Source: Carposina sasakii
Taxonomy: Eukaryota > Arthropoda > Insecta > Lepidoptera > Carposinidae
Assembly (NCBI GenBank): GCA_014607495.2
Contig: CP053160.1
Coordinates: forward strand, 12,276,001 to 12,340,000
Direction of reading: 5' to 3'
Length of the DNA stretch: 64,000 bases
In this document: positions 43,285 to 53,774 of the stretch, piece after piece
How the letters are laid out: the number at the start of each line of letters is the position of its first letter
Position numbering within the stretch: the stretch's first letter is position 1
The notes under the pieces: model-generated
What the model was told of the DNA's origin: nothing
Database searches by the model: none
What the model saw: only the letters and a program-made list of their open reading frames with translations
Position numbers and translations under genes: made by a program

Positions 43285-43654
43285 TACAGGGTGTTTTTTC
43301 GTTGCCACCCTTAACGAAGGGTACGTACTCTATACATCATGCCAAGTAAGTTTATGCCAAAAAAAATGCTGGGAAACTATGTAAATTTAAAAAAATAATA
43401 ACTACTTGATTGGGCAAAATTTATAGTGTCCGGTGTTTATGTTAGTTTTTTCATAGACAGATATTAATTATTTTTCGTAAAAAAATCTTGCTACGCGCGT
43501 CTATATGCATTTATGCAGAAAAACTAAGTCTATTTACTCAACTTTGAACCCTAATATTTTGAAAACTAGACACTTCCCAGGTATGCTTCCATGGAGAAAA
43601 ATGTTCGTGATTCCGTAGTTTTCGGGAACCTTGACGACCAAAAATCACCCTGTA
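43285..43654. mobile_element. MITE of the TACAGGGTG-A family, full length
   Basis: TACAGGGTGTTTTTTCGTTG at the left and AAAAATCACCCTGTA at the right, with TA on both flanks (43283-43284, 43655-43656). 370 bp, no coding. Opposite orientation to 20012-20384. Confidence 0.88.
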
Positions 43655-44174
43655 TAATACTTACTACTGACATATATATAATTTGTAATGTTTTTTTTTT
43701 CGCATAAAATACCTACATGACCACAGGTTATTATTTATTTATTTCTTATATTTTCACTTTTTACAACTCTATAGCTGATCATCGACGAACCAGAAATGGT
43801 TTGTCCCGATAATTCTGGGAACAGTTAAGTTTGCCAAACATAACTACCGACAATTTATTTGGAAATATGAGTGTACTTCCAACAATTTCCTATGACCTCT
43901 CTCACTTATACAATTTGTGACGCTATAATTCGACTTTAGGGAAAATGTTTACAATAATTTATTTCGAGGTAATTTTTATAATAAAACGGATAAATGAGGA
44001 CTTCAAAATATGGATGCATATAGCAGAATTGGACACAAGCTACATTAAACATGTAATGGAGTGTTCCACTATTCTGATTAAAACTTTCCAGAAAATTCAA
44101 ATTATAATAAAGGAAAACTATACGAATATCCTAGAAAAAAAGCACCTCAACAATAACCACGAGAACCTTTAGTA

Positions 44175-44335
44175 CAAATATCTGATATTTTCCTTGTCTT
44201 TGACGTTACTTAAAACAAGGAGTACTTCGAGTGTCAAAACTAATATTAAGTAGCTATGTAGTAGGTACAAGGGCGGATGGTCCCATTTTTTTAACTTTAT
44301 TTCAGATCTCTATAATTCATTCATCTGAGTACACT
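44175..44335 (+). repeat. Interspersed repeat copy, relative of 24315-24510
   Basis: GTACAAATATCTGATATTTT, GAGTACTTCGAGTGTC, GGCGGATGGTCCCA and TTTCAGATCTCTATAATTCA are collinear with the copy beyond the GPCR stop. Confidence 0.7.
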
Positions 44336-45084
44336 AGCTAAAGTTCTCGTAGGCATTTGACAGTTGCCATAGATTACGTAAAGGTACATACACCGCGTTA
44401 AAAATACTCAAAACCCTTCAAACATAACCTACAATGAACCATACAAGTTTAACCAAACCGTTATACAGTAGGTATAGCAACTTGGGTGACGAGCTGTATT
44501 CCATTTCTTGTTCCCTTTAATAGCGTGTATCGTTTATCAGGAACAAGACGAGTGCGATAGCCAAGCGTCGCGGTAGCTCCGCTCTGACAGCACCAGATAA
44601 GATTCAACCTACGCAATACGCTAACCAAGTGGAACAGCCACTTTATAAATCAGGTCTTTCTTCGATAACATGCGACGATTCTTACGATGTGGTTTTTCAA
44701 TTTTGAATTATAGAAAGTACTGATTGGCGGCTGTTTCGGTGTAGGTTTTGCTGCTAATGAATTGGAATTTGTGTTAGACAAGGACACAAATGAAAAATTA
44801 ACAAAGTTAAATATTTTAACTGACTTTCTCCGAAATAATTGTTTCATGGGATAAAAGTGACTTCAATAATAGTCAACTATTGTAAATAATTGCCTTTGGG
44901 CCTAGGACATAAAGTAGATAGTAGGTACTACATCTCCGATGAGAGTGCCCGCCCACATAGCGTAAAACAACAACAAAAATACGAGTATCAATTATCGTTG
45001 CGCACTTCATATTCGATTCTGAGATATATTCACAAATGTCTCAATTACTGATTTCTCTCTCTAGACTAGGGATCACTCTAATCC

Positions 45085-45250
45085 TGAGTCGTAATAATGA
45101 CATGTTTACGCGTACGTGATTTTAGTACCTATAATAGGGCAAGCATGGACCTTTTCACGCGCCCCGTAACACTATCGACTCTAAAATCTATGAGATATTA
45201 TGACAGTTGCACGATAGCGTTACGGACCGTCGAGAGGTTGCAGTACTTGA
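45085..45250 (+). repeat. Diverged repeat, relative at 52555-52670
   Basis: GGGCAAGCATGGACCTTTTC, CGTAACACTATCGACTC, ATCTATGAGATATTATGACA and ACGATAGCG correspond to GGGTAAGCACGAACTTTTTT, CGTAATACTCTCAAGGC, ATCTCTGAGATTTGACAATG and ACGATAGCG at 52560. Confidence 0.5.
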
Positions 45251-45734
45251 CTCACAGATTTTCACAAATACAGGGATAGAACGCAAAAGCTCTCCAATAT
45301 TAGTATAATAAGTAGTCGGACAGGCTACATATTTTAACTGAGCATACCAGTCGAATCTAGATTATATTTAAATGTATTTAAACTTTAACCCCCCTAGCGG
45401 CGGAGTGCGGTACCATTTCCCATAGTCCTGATCGCGCAGATTGCCCATACACCTCAGGGGATGTTTCATTATCTCATGCGCATTTGAAACGAATCGCTTT
45501 GTGAGGGGTTAACTGTAATTTTAATAGTTTGTGAGATGTTCAACCAATTTCGATGACTATGAGCTTTTAAATGAATTTAGAGTAGATTATTCGATTTTAT
45601 AATTTCTCCAAAATTGATATGTGTATTAAAAGAGCTTAAAATATCCAAACATCAGTATATCTACAGTCCATTACCACCATTAGGCTCTAACTCACTGCTT
45701 GATTTATTGATTAATACAAAATGTCTGGTCCACC

Positions 45735-46085
45735 TAGATGATGATCTCCGACCGTATTTCGGTCAAGGCGACCAATCTCTACGGAGATTTTATATCGGAG
45801 GAGATATTATAGTGCACAAGTGTGTGCGCAAACACAGATGCACTCTCTATTCCCTCACTCTCATAGTCCGATTGGACGGAAAGCCGACACGACCGGAGAG
45901 AGATCAGGCGCAGGACCAACGCTTTTACGTGCTTTCCGAGGCACGAGCTAAGTGACAATTTTGCAACATTAAAATCTGTACATGAAATAAATTCATTGGT
46001 ACAGGCCCGTGACTGGGATCGAACTTACGCCTCCTGCTTGGAAGGCGCACGTCTTAACCACTGGGCCATCACCGCTAGCCTACCT
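45735..46085 (-). repeat. tRNA-derived SINE, nearly complete
   Basis: On the minus strand it starts with a tRNA-like head: box A-like TGGCCCAGTGG (about 46075-46065) and box B-like AGTTCGATCCC (about 46026-46016). A body follows (GTCGGCTTTCCGTCCAATCG, GAGTGAGGGAATAGAGAGTG, TTTGCGCACACACTTGTGCA), then a tail with TTGACCGAAATACGGTCGGA. A body relative is at 32196-32310 and a tail relative near 8860. The head has tRNA-like pairing but is not a clean functional tRNA. Confidence 0.75.
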
Positions 46086-46272
46086 AGATAAAGTATGGTC
46101 GTAAGAACAATGAATTTATTACAATGACCTGTCCGTCATAATTGACGCCGTTCATATTAATTTTATCATCAAATTACTTCTACGTGACATATTTTAGGAT
46201 ATAAAATAAATCCTAACTGGCTTGTTTTGTTGGTATTATATTTATTATATCTATAACATACAACAAGACATA

Positions 46273-46295
46273 GGGTAAACAGACAGTCATTGGAC
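46273..46295 (+). repeat. Left terminal inverted repeat of the pogo-like element
   Basis: Exact reverse complement of 49036-49058 over 23 bases. Confidence 0.95.
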
Positions 46296-46686
46296 ACTGA
46301 ATAGTTATTGGACAGTCCCTTTTGATTTGCTAAAAATAAGATAACAACAAATAAAAAGCGACATCTATATCTATTACTTAAATCTATAAGTTCCTAACAT
46401 TGTTATAGTTCATATATTTTGTAACAGATGACAGTAGTAAACTGTCAAAAAAAATATTTCCCGGCGGCTGTCACGGAAACGGATAATTGTCTTGAAAAAT
46501 AATTATTTTTATAAGGTTGAGTCTAAAGTTTTGTTACGATTTTGGCATAGTGGTAATTGATATTGTTTTGGCACCTCGGAGATTGGTAAGATATCATACA
46601 ATTTACATGATAAATGGACTTTTATCTCATAAATGTTATATTTTCAGGTTATTTTCACCTGTCCAGTAATTGTATGGTACAATTTG

Positions 46687-46860
46687 AAAAAATCTATTAT
46701 TGGACAGTGTCCAATAACTATTTTTTTTCAGAGGTTTGAGTTTCTATGATGTTTTTTGCGATTCCTTATGACGTACTTTCAATTTCAAGTATCACAGACT
46801 ATTCTGTCAGTTATTGGACACTGTCCAATAATTGTCACTTATTGTGTCCAATAATTGTTT
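46687..46860 (+). promoter_or_regulatory. Cluster of ATTGGACA/TGTCCAAT motifs upstream of the transposase start
   Basis: TTATTGGACAGTGTCCAATA (46697-46716) and TTATTGGACACTGTCCAATA (46812 onward) are short palindromes, followed by another GTCCAATAATTG. Single copies lie in the left end (about 46287, 46309) and the right end (about 48804, 48824, 48845, 49036). Likely transposase-binding sites that may also repress its own promoter (inference). Confidence 0.5.
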
Positions 46861-46883
46861 GCTTGCAGGTTGAAGTCTCAAAA

Positions 46884-48191
46884 ATGCCTAAGGGAAAAAA
46901 GAAAAATTATAACTCTAATAATATGCTTTTAGTACTCAGGGAATTACAGGAAACGGAAAACCCAAAGATAAGAGAAATTGCCCGAAAATATGACATTCCA
47001 AAGTCCACACTGCATTTTAAATTAAAAAATCCTTGTCATAGGACTTCCTTCGGACCGCAACCAGTTTTAACAAATGATGAAGAGTCTATCTTAGAACTTT
47101 GGATTATAAGGTTAATGAAGAAGGGTTTTCCTTTAAAAATTGAAAATTTGAAACGTAGTGTATCCAAATTTCTCAAGGAAAATCCACGGCCAAATCCTTT
47201 TAAGGATAATTATCCTGGGGATGGGTGGGTAAAAGCATATTTAAAAAGACACCCGAACATTGTCCAACGGACTAGTGAAGGAGTTACACAGTCTAGTGCA
47301 AATGTCTCAGAACAAGATATTCGGAAATGGTTTGCTGAGATACACCAGTATTTAAAAGAAATTGGTCTTTTGCAATTGTTGGGTGACCCTACTCGAGTAT
47401 TCAATGGGGATGAAAGTGGTTTTCAGTTGTGCCCAAAAACAGGGAAAGTACTAGCTGTCAAAGGAATTAAAAATGTATACAGCATAGACACTAATAATTC
47501 CAAAGAGTCAATTACGGTCATGTTTACGTTCTCAGCTTCTGGAGAAGCTTCTCCACCCATGGTTGTCTACAACTACCAGCGAATTCCACAAAAAATTTCT
47601 GATGGGATTCCAAAACACTGGGGTGTAGGACGAAGTGATAATGGGTGGATGACTTCAGAACTATTTTTTGAATATATAGGAAATGTTTTCTACCCATATT
47701 TACTACTAAAAGGCGTAGCACTGCCAGTCATATATTTTCTAGATGGACACAAAGCCCATCTCACCTACAGTGTAAGTAAATTATGTAAAGAATTGGGCAT
47801 TGAGCTTATAGCGTTGTACCCAAATGCAACACGCATTCTACAGCCGGCTGACGTAGCTGTTTTTCGGCCGGTTAAGGCGGCATGGAAAGATACAGCAAGG
47901 ACCTGGCTTATGAATAATCCAGGTGAGTCAATAACAAAAGTTAATTTCGTCGGTATCCTTGATGAAGCTCTTGAAAAATCTATAAAGCCTGAAACTTTGA
48001 TCAACGGATTCAAAGCTTATGGATTGGTGCCTTTTAATCCTGATGCGATTGATTACGAGAAATGTTTGGGCAGCAATAAACATAATCAGACTCAGAACCC
48101 CCAACATCAAGAACGTGTTTTATCGTTTTCTCAATTCAGCCAAATAGTTGGATCAACGAAACTGGCGCAGTTAGAAACTTATAAAACTTAG
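46884..48191 (+). CDS. Pogo-superfamily transposase (DDD), main open frame
   Basis: Cuts and pastes its element at TA sites. The 435 residues start MPKGKKKNYNSNNM; I chose this ATG because it follows an acceptor-like TTGCTTGCAG, and the frame upstream reads through the non-coding motif cluster. Residues 13-50 form a pipsqueak/CENP-B-type helix-turn-helix (IREIARKYDIPKSTLHFKL), and 60-130 resemble the second CENP-B-like helix domain (GDGWVKAYLKRHPNI). The catalytic triad is visible as D176 (NGDESGF), D287 (FLDGHKAH) and D323 (LQPADVAVF), giving D-D-35-D spacing. No stop or frameshift interrupts the core. After residue 430 the frame ends at TAG, while a 115-codon frame continues out of phase, so the C-terminus may be truncated. 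Confidence 0.9.
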   Translation: MPKGKKKNYNSNNMLLVLRELQETENPKIREIARKYDIPKSTLHFKLKNPCHRTSFGPQPVLTNDEESILELWIIRLMKKGFPLKIENLKRSVSKFLKENPRPNPFKDNYPGDGWVKAYLKRHPNIVQRTSEGVTQSSANVSEQDIRKWFAEIHQYLKEIGLLQLLGDPTRVFNGDESGFQLCPKTGKVLAVKGIKNVYSIDTNNSKESITVMFTFSASGEASPPMVVYNYQRIPQKISDGIPKHWGVGRSDNGWMTSELFFEYIGNVFYPYLLLKGVALPVIYFLDGHKAHLTYSVSKLCKELGIELIALYPNATRILQPADVAVFRPVKAAWKDTARTWLMNNPGESITKVNFVGILDEALEKSIKPETLINGFKAYGLVPFNPDAIDYEKCLGSNKHNQTQNPQHQERVLSFSQFSQIVGSTKLAQLETYKT

Positions 48192-48538
48192 ACAGTACTA
48201 ATGAAGATTTCCAAATTTTACATAGTATTTACGATGCATTTACATCATCATCTTCAAATTCAGAAAGACGTCGTTCACCAATACCTGAAACTTCAATTAT
48301 AGCACAGGATACTACTCACCAAGCGCTTGAAACTGTTTCAGAGGTCCAAGAGCGAATACCACAAGACGATTTGATACAAATTTCAGATCTAGTTTATTTA
48401 AATTTATCTCCCATAGAATCCAATGCTAATACTAACAAGGACTTTCAAGATATTCCTTCAGAACTAACTATGGCTACCGAGAACTATGAATTTTTCTTGC
48501 AATTTTCCTATTTTATTAATTTATTTTGTGACCAATAA
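48182..48538 (+). pseudogene. Out-of-frame C-terminal extension of the pogo transposase
   Basis: Beginning at the AAAAC run where the main frame ends, the -1 frame stays open for about 115 codons: NLDSTNEDFQILHSIYDAF, an acidic and Ser-rich linker, ending FLQFSYFINLFCDQ then TAA. Acidic C-terminal tails after the catalytic domain are usual in pogo-like transposases. A single-base change in the A run at 48182-48185 would explain the break; a programmed -1 shift is less likely because no standard slippery heptamer is in phase. Confidence 0.6.
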
Positions 48539-49035
48539 GTTCCAAATAATAATTTTAAGTTGTTACTCTTAAGTTTTTCATAAACTTTATTTTTCAGATT
48601 TTATTTCTTTAAATATTTATGATCTCTAACGTTTGAGACTGATTAGAGTTTAGTAATGAATAATTTACATATGACTTAGTTTTCAGAGGTGTTTATATAT
48701 TTTTTGAATTAAAAAAGCTATTTTTGTTCTAATAATATTATACATAATGTTCTTATAGTGTTTTATTACGTGTTTAACTATAATTTTACTATATTAATTG
48801 ACTGTCCAATAATTGTTTCCGACCGTCCAATAATTATAATTTTTTGTCCAATAACTGTGTTTTTTGTTCATTTTTTTAAATATAATAATATTTTTCAACT
48901 GTTCACAAGAAGTAAGGTTTTTAATTAATTGTTATGATAGCTCATTTTATCTAGTTTCCAAATATATCTACAGTTTATGAGATACTGAAATAGTCGAAGG
49001 AAAAAAAATCTTCAAACTATTTTATTCGCTTAATT

Positions 49036-49058
49036 GTCCAATGACTGTCTGTTTACCC
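49036..49058 (-). repeat. Right terminal inverted repeat of the pogo-like element
   Basis: GTCCAATGACTGTCTGTTTA then CCC, exact inverse of the left end, followed by the TA duplication. Confidence 0.95.
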
Positions 49059-49411
49059 TACCTAATATTACTTCGTAAACATGCTCTCAAAAACCACAAT
49101 ACATAATATGTGTATTAAATCGAATCAATGTAATATCCAGCAACGAGATGTAATTAACCAGTAATACCTTTAATTAGGCAGCTTCTAACGGCTGATATTT
49201 ACTTTATAGGTTCATAATAAGCTGAGGTTTTACTCAACATTAAAGCAGGTTGTATAGAATATTGTATAATAAATTTGCTAAAAATTTGTTAAACTAAAGG
49301 ATATTTTAGCTAACTCTCTTACCTAAACTAGGTATATTAGTACGAGTAAGTACATAAACTAAGGAGCTACTTGACGCAATTTGATCAAATTGCAAGCGCA
49401 TAATGCGCATA

Positions 49412-49890
49412 TACAGGGTGTTTGTGACAGCCAGGCAAATACTGAGATACTGAACAAGTACCATTGTTTTGAGTTATACGACAGTGTTATTACTCGCAGG
49501 AAATTAATTTTTGATTTGATTATACGCAATGATTGCTTTCCGCGCCAATTGTATCGGGTGATCCTGTGACTAGTTAAATAGGCATATCAGTTATTTTGTG
49601 ATCAATTGCGGTTTTTTGGATCACTTTTGACTCTCCTTTGGGGTTGATCAGTTAATTGAACTTTTTGAAAGCAACTTTTTTTTAAATCATCCAAACATAA
49701 AAATTATTATTTTTATGTAATTATTTAAGGCCTACTTAAACGAACCACACTATTTTTTTTTCTGAAAAAATGAAAAAAAAGTCCGAAAATTTTAGAATTT
49801 TCCTGCGAAAATTTTCGCTGGTTTTCATCTCAGAATCATGGTCTGAAGTCACCATATCAATATTTGCCTAACTGTCACAAACACCCTGTA
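49412..49890. mobile_element. MITE with TACAGGGTGTTTGTGACAG ends
   Basis: The left TACAGGGTGTTTGTGACAG and right CTGTCACAAACACCCTGTA are exact inverses over 19 bases, and subterminal GCAAATACTGA / TCAATATTTGCC also pair. TA precedes the left end; the right flank reads TT, probably mutated. 479 bp and non-coding; the open frames inside are incidental. Confidence 0.88.
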
Positions 49891-49894
49891 TTAT

Positions 49895-51035
49895 AATGAA
49901 ACCTCAATAGTAATTTGATGAATATACTGGTGAAAATCGTATACCTAACTCAATAAACCTAAGGTTATAGGCCAACCTGTCTCACGAAATATCCTAAATT
50001 ATCACATGCAATATGATAAAATTGTTTTGAAATTCGTTATAACCGTGATTAATTTAATTTGCTTATATTTATCAACTTCAATTTTCCAAAGACAAAAAGG
50101 CATAATTCGAGGGCTAGCAGAGATTGTAGGTCGGTGACCGGTGCTGGGCAAACACTTGCCCTCTGAATAGCAGTGCTTAATTCAATTCATTATATTAAAA
50201 GCTGATAAAGTTAGCAATGTAAGTAATCATTGTCAAATCTTTACCGCTTAATTAGTAGCCAAACCCTACACCTTGTTCTAATAATAGGTAATAAGCACTC
50301 TTATTATTTCAACCTAAACGTGCCTCTATCCCATTAATTTCAAAACCATCTCACATTTCAAGACTGAGATTACACATTTCCGCAGTAACCGAGAAGATAA
50401 TAAAAGGTAAACACAAGTCCCCGGGAATAAACGGAGTGTGGTCAAAGCAGGAACTCTAATAAAATAGGAGAGACAGCAGGAAGCAAGCGTTATAAGTGGC
50501 GCCGCCATAGTTTCCACGATAAACTTGTCGATTTGTATTTGCTAGGGCTGCCAGCGGTCGCATAGCGAAGGGGTGACACAACTGTCTATTCCAATAAAGT
50601 AGTTCTACGGCATTTTATGGAACTAAATAAAATTAATGAAGCAGTGTCGTAGTTATAATGACACTAGCGCCAAAGCCAGAAGACTTGTTTTCTGAAACGT
50701 GTCTATAGAGCCCCGTTCATTTCATTCCTTTCAATTCATTTCGCATCTGTTGTTTGCTCTGACAACACTTGCCTGGCATAATGTCATCCTTTTCACCCCA
50801 CGCACTTGGTCAAATTGTTTTTACCTTTATTAAGGACCTTGTTGTTTGGTTTGCAATATTTTATACATAAGTACATCGACTAATTTAGTACCCTTTGTAG
50901 TAGATTTTTAAGAGCATGGGAGAACAATAAGTTTTCACAGCTTTTCTAAAAAGATCCTGGTATATTTTTATTGGTCATTAACTTCTAGACTTCAAATTAA
51001 TATAGCACTTGGACACAAATAATAATACTTATACA
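49895..51035. other. Intergenic DNA, no gene seen
   Basis: No supported gene. The minus-strand frame at 50326-50517 has many hydrophobic residues but no donor in the phase needed to serve as the GPCR signal-peptide exon. Confidence 0.5.
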
Positions 51036-51095
51036 TACATTTATACATACATACATACATATAATCACGCCTTTATCCCTTATGGGGATAAAATA
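51036..51095 (-). repeat. Tail of the SINE-like repeat (ACAT microsatellite)
   Basis: (ACAT)n then ATAATCACGCCTTTATCCCT is the reverse complement of the ends at 13125-13145 and 33210-33235. A further diverged tail is at 52850-52910. Confidence 0.7.
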
Positions 51096-51642
51096 ATACT
51101 TATCCTTATAAATTTATGCGAATATTACGTTTTTCCTAAGTAAATAAAAATTAAATTAAACTAGAGACAGAATTTATTTCTTAGTACATACCTAATAGTT
51201 AATTGAAAACGAACTGTTTATATGTTTTGTGGATAATTTAAAAAATACTATTTTCGAAGCATCAGTTTCACAAATATAGGTATAACACGACATTGTCACA
51301 AACACAAATATAATATTTGAGCCGGAAAACTGTCACTATCGCTACAATCCACTCACAGTCAAATAAATAAATTACGTGATGTCGATACAAGCTTTTATTT
51401 ACTTTTGTCGGAATAGGTCGGAATAGTAAATCATGTGTCAATATAATATAAGTAGATAGTAGTTCATTTGTAAATCAACAGTTAACAAAATTGCATCTAT
51501 TTACGAGTATACTGTATGTATATCCCGAAAAAGAAACATTATTAGTACGAGAACGTTACGCCAGCCGAAAAGTAGCGCAAATGGGCATCTAAGGGTGATA
51601 GATAATTAGAAATACATCTTCTGTAAATGGTAAGGATACATA

Positions 51643-51897
51643 TACAGGGTGTAACAAAAAGGGTATGTTAAGCGAAAAGCTATGTAAATAGCCCACTATA
51701 GAGAACCTATCCACAAAATTTGAGATCCGAAATCACATGTTTATTTTTCCCGATAGTATGGAGAATTTTTAAATATCTCAGGAATTTTCATACAATCTTG
51801 AAAAATAAAAGTATGATTTCGAGTTTCAAATAGGTTCTCTATAGTGGGCTATTTATACAACTTTTCGCTTAACATACCCTTTCTGTTACACCCTGTA
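51643..51897. mobile_element. Foldback MITE, second copy
   Basis: Same ends as 17846-18109 (TACAGGGTGTAACAAAAAGG and inverse), TA on both flanks (51641-51642, 51898-51899). The right arm has a small deletion near AATAGGTTCTCTATAG. The halves still pair over most of their length. Confidence 0.88.
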
Positions 51898-51904
51898 TAC
51901 ATAT

Positions 51905-52005
51905 TTATAAAAACATACATGACTCGGAAACAAACATCGACATTCATCAAGCAATATTTGTACCTACCGGGATTTAAACCCGAGACCGCGTTATTTATTA
52001 CGAGT
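51905..52005 (-). repeat. tRNA-derived SINE, relative of 17651-17812
   Basis: The minus strand reads TCTCGGGTTTAAATCCCGGT, AGGTACAAATATTGC and GATGTCGATGTTTGTTTCC, matching box B and body of the copy at 17.65 kb. The head upstream of box B is poorly kept. Confidence 0.65.
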
Positions 52006-52009
52006 ATAG

Positions 52010-53540
52010 CACGTTAGTATTAATAAAAGGTCTCCTCTACCAATTTGGTGTAGTTGGTCACATTTCGTTCTTTGTTACTCAAAGATAAATAAAGTTGATG
52101 TTTTAAATTAAATAGATAATTGCAAGAAGGGCAAGTAAATTTATACGCTTGTAAGTTTGCGAATAAAACTAGAGCCTATTCACATTTAATCCCAAAGAAA
52201 CCCCGATAATACCAATAATGCTTTCATCAATTTTCATTGAAAAAGTTTGTAATTACACAACAAGGCGCATCCAGTCGAATAAATTAGCGATACAAAAGGC
52301 GTGTTTAATCCCAAAAAACAGGGGAATTAATTATTACATCGAAGCCGGAAAAATTGGCGAAAAGAATTAGGGTGGCCCATGATGGTAGAACGAAAAGGAG
52401 ATTCTATAAATAATGTAGACTTTGACCGCCAATGTAGACACATATAATTTCCAATCACTACATAACTCTTGCGTCCCATAATAATCATTATAATCTATCC
52501 ATTCGCACATCATCTAATCTAAACGATACTCGTACTAGTACTATTTTCTATGAACAGGGGTAAGCACGAACTTTTTTAAGCTCCGTAATACTCTCAAGGC
52601 ACAAGCACAATCTCTGAGATTTGACAATGTGACGATAGCGTCTGTCCAGAGGTTCAATAGGTGATTAAGTTAGGTTTCCACCTCCTGATTTTACTTCGTT
52701 CATGTAGTGGCTAATCCGATAAATGTAAGGAAACTCTAAAATTTTCTTTTCAAAGCTTGAGGGCTCATCGATCATTACGTCTTTAGAGGGGGTCTCACTC
52801 TGATTTATATTAAGCTCTTGTTACACAGACAGCATTTAGCTAGCTAATCCTAACATACATACATAAAATCACACCTATTTCTCGGAGGGGTAGGCAGAGA
52901 TTACGTCTTATTGAAATTATGCATAGGTACGTAATAGTTGCGAGTACTCGTATAGAGGACAAAGGCTAAATTCTGTAGTACACTCGGATGAAGTCGCGAG
53001 CGTCCGTTAGTATTTATATTAATGAAAAAAAACTTATTACCAGTACTTTAAAACGAAACTTTTATCTGCTTCGTTCTGTTGAGAAATTCGTTGACTCATC
53101 TATATAACTATTTTAAGTAGGTACATACTTCAAGAAAACTTATATAATTTCTACGTAAAAAAATCTTTATTTCTTTATTGTTAATTAAATGATCTTTTTA
53201 GATAAGCTATCTGACCATTGGAAAATTGGCCCTAAGTTTAAGAAAAATACAATAAGTATTAGGTAAACTATACTACTTCATCTCTGGCATTAGAACAAGT
53301 GCTTTGCCCATAACGTACAATTATCGGCCAAGGAAATCGAATTATTCTCCGGTATCGTGCACAAAATCGGATTAAGAGAGGACTTTACGCGAACATAGCT
53401 TCGAGGTGAGAAAATGTCCATTAGGGAACAGGAAAAATGCGAGCTAAAGTGTGGAATAAGACAAAGGTACTTGTGAATTAGGTGCTTTATTATCACAGAC
53501 TGCAACATTTTTAAAAACACAAGTTGAAAACATAACGTGT
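52010..53540. other. Intergenic DNA with repeat scraps
   Basis: Holds the relative of 45085-45250 (52555-52670), a Helitron-like 3' end scrap (ATGAAGTCGCGAGCGTCCGT near 52989) and an AGATAAGCTATCTGACCA motif at 53199. No gene. Confidence 0.5.
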
Positions 53541-53544
53541 GTTC

Positions 53545-53770
53545 CTGTACCGATGCAGGACTTCACTAGAAGATATCCTGCATCCCCCTCCGAGTGTAAC
53601 GTAAGAGTCGATAAGAAAACTCAGGGGAACTACGCTCACAGCTCAGGTGAGAAGCTAACAAGTTGTCACAGATACACATCTGGCTCCGCTATGCTAAAGG
53701 TGACTGTAAGAGCTCCTACATGATTCTGCAGTTCAGGCTGTTCCGCTATTGACAGCCGTGTGTATTATGT
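53545..53770 (+). repeat. Old interspersed repeat copy
   Basis: CCGATGCAGGACTTCACTAG, CATCCCCCTCCGAGTGTAA, CTATGCTAAAGGTGACTGTA and GATTCTGCAGTTCAGGCTG; same layout as 40665-40925. Confidence 0.65.
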
Positions 53771-53774
53771 AATG

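Larger units (their letters stand above)
46273..49058 (+). mobile_element. Pogo/Tigger-like DNA transposon, structurally complete
   Basis: Perfect 23-bp terminal inverted repeats (GGGTAAACAGACAGTCATTG, then GAC) at 46273-46295 and 49036-49058, with TA target duplications at 46271-46272 and 49059-49060. It is 2786 bp long and encodes one transposase on the plus strand. Many ATTGGACA/TGTCCAAT motifs lie near both ends. Intact ends and an open core frame suggest a recent insertion, but the C-terminal reading frame is out of phase with the rest. Confidence 0.92.

Noticed and set aside
45388..45511. Possible MITE with AACCCCC / GGGGTT ends
   Set aside because: The pairing is only about six bases and no second copy is in the window.
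46013..46085. Possible functional tRNA gene, minus strand
   Set aside because: It is continuous with a SINE body found elsewhere in the window and does not fold as a clean cloverleaf.
46746..46883. Upstream in-frame ATG of the pogo transposase (46 extra codons)
   Set aside because: The extension is made of the ATTGGACA motif cluster and ends at an acceptor-like TTGCAG, so the start at 46884 is more likely.
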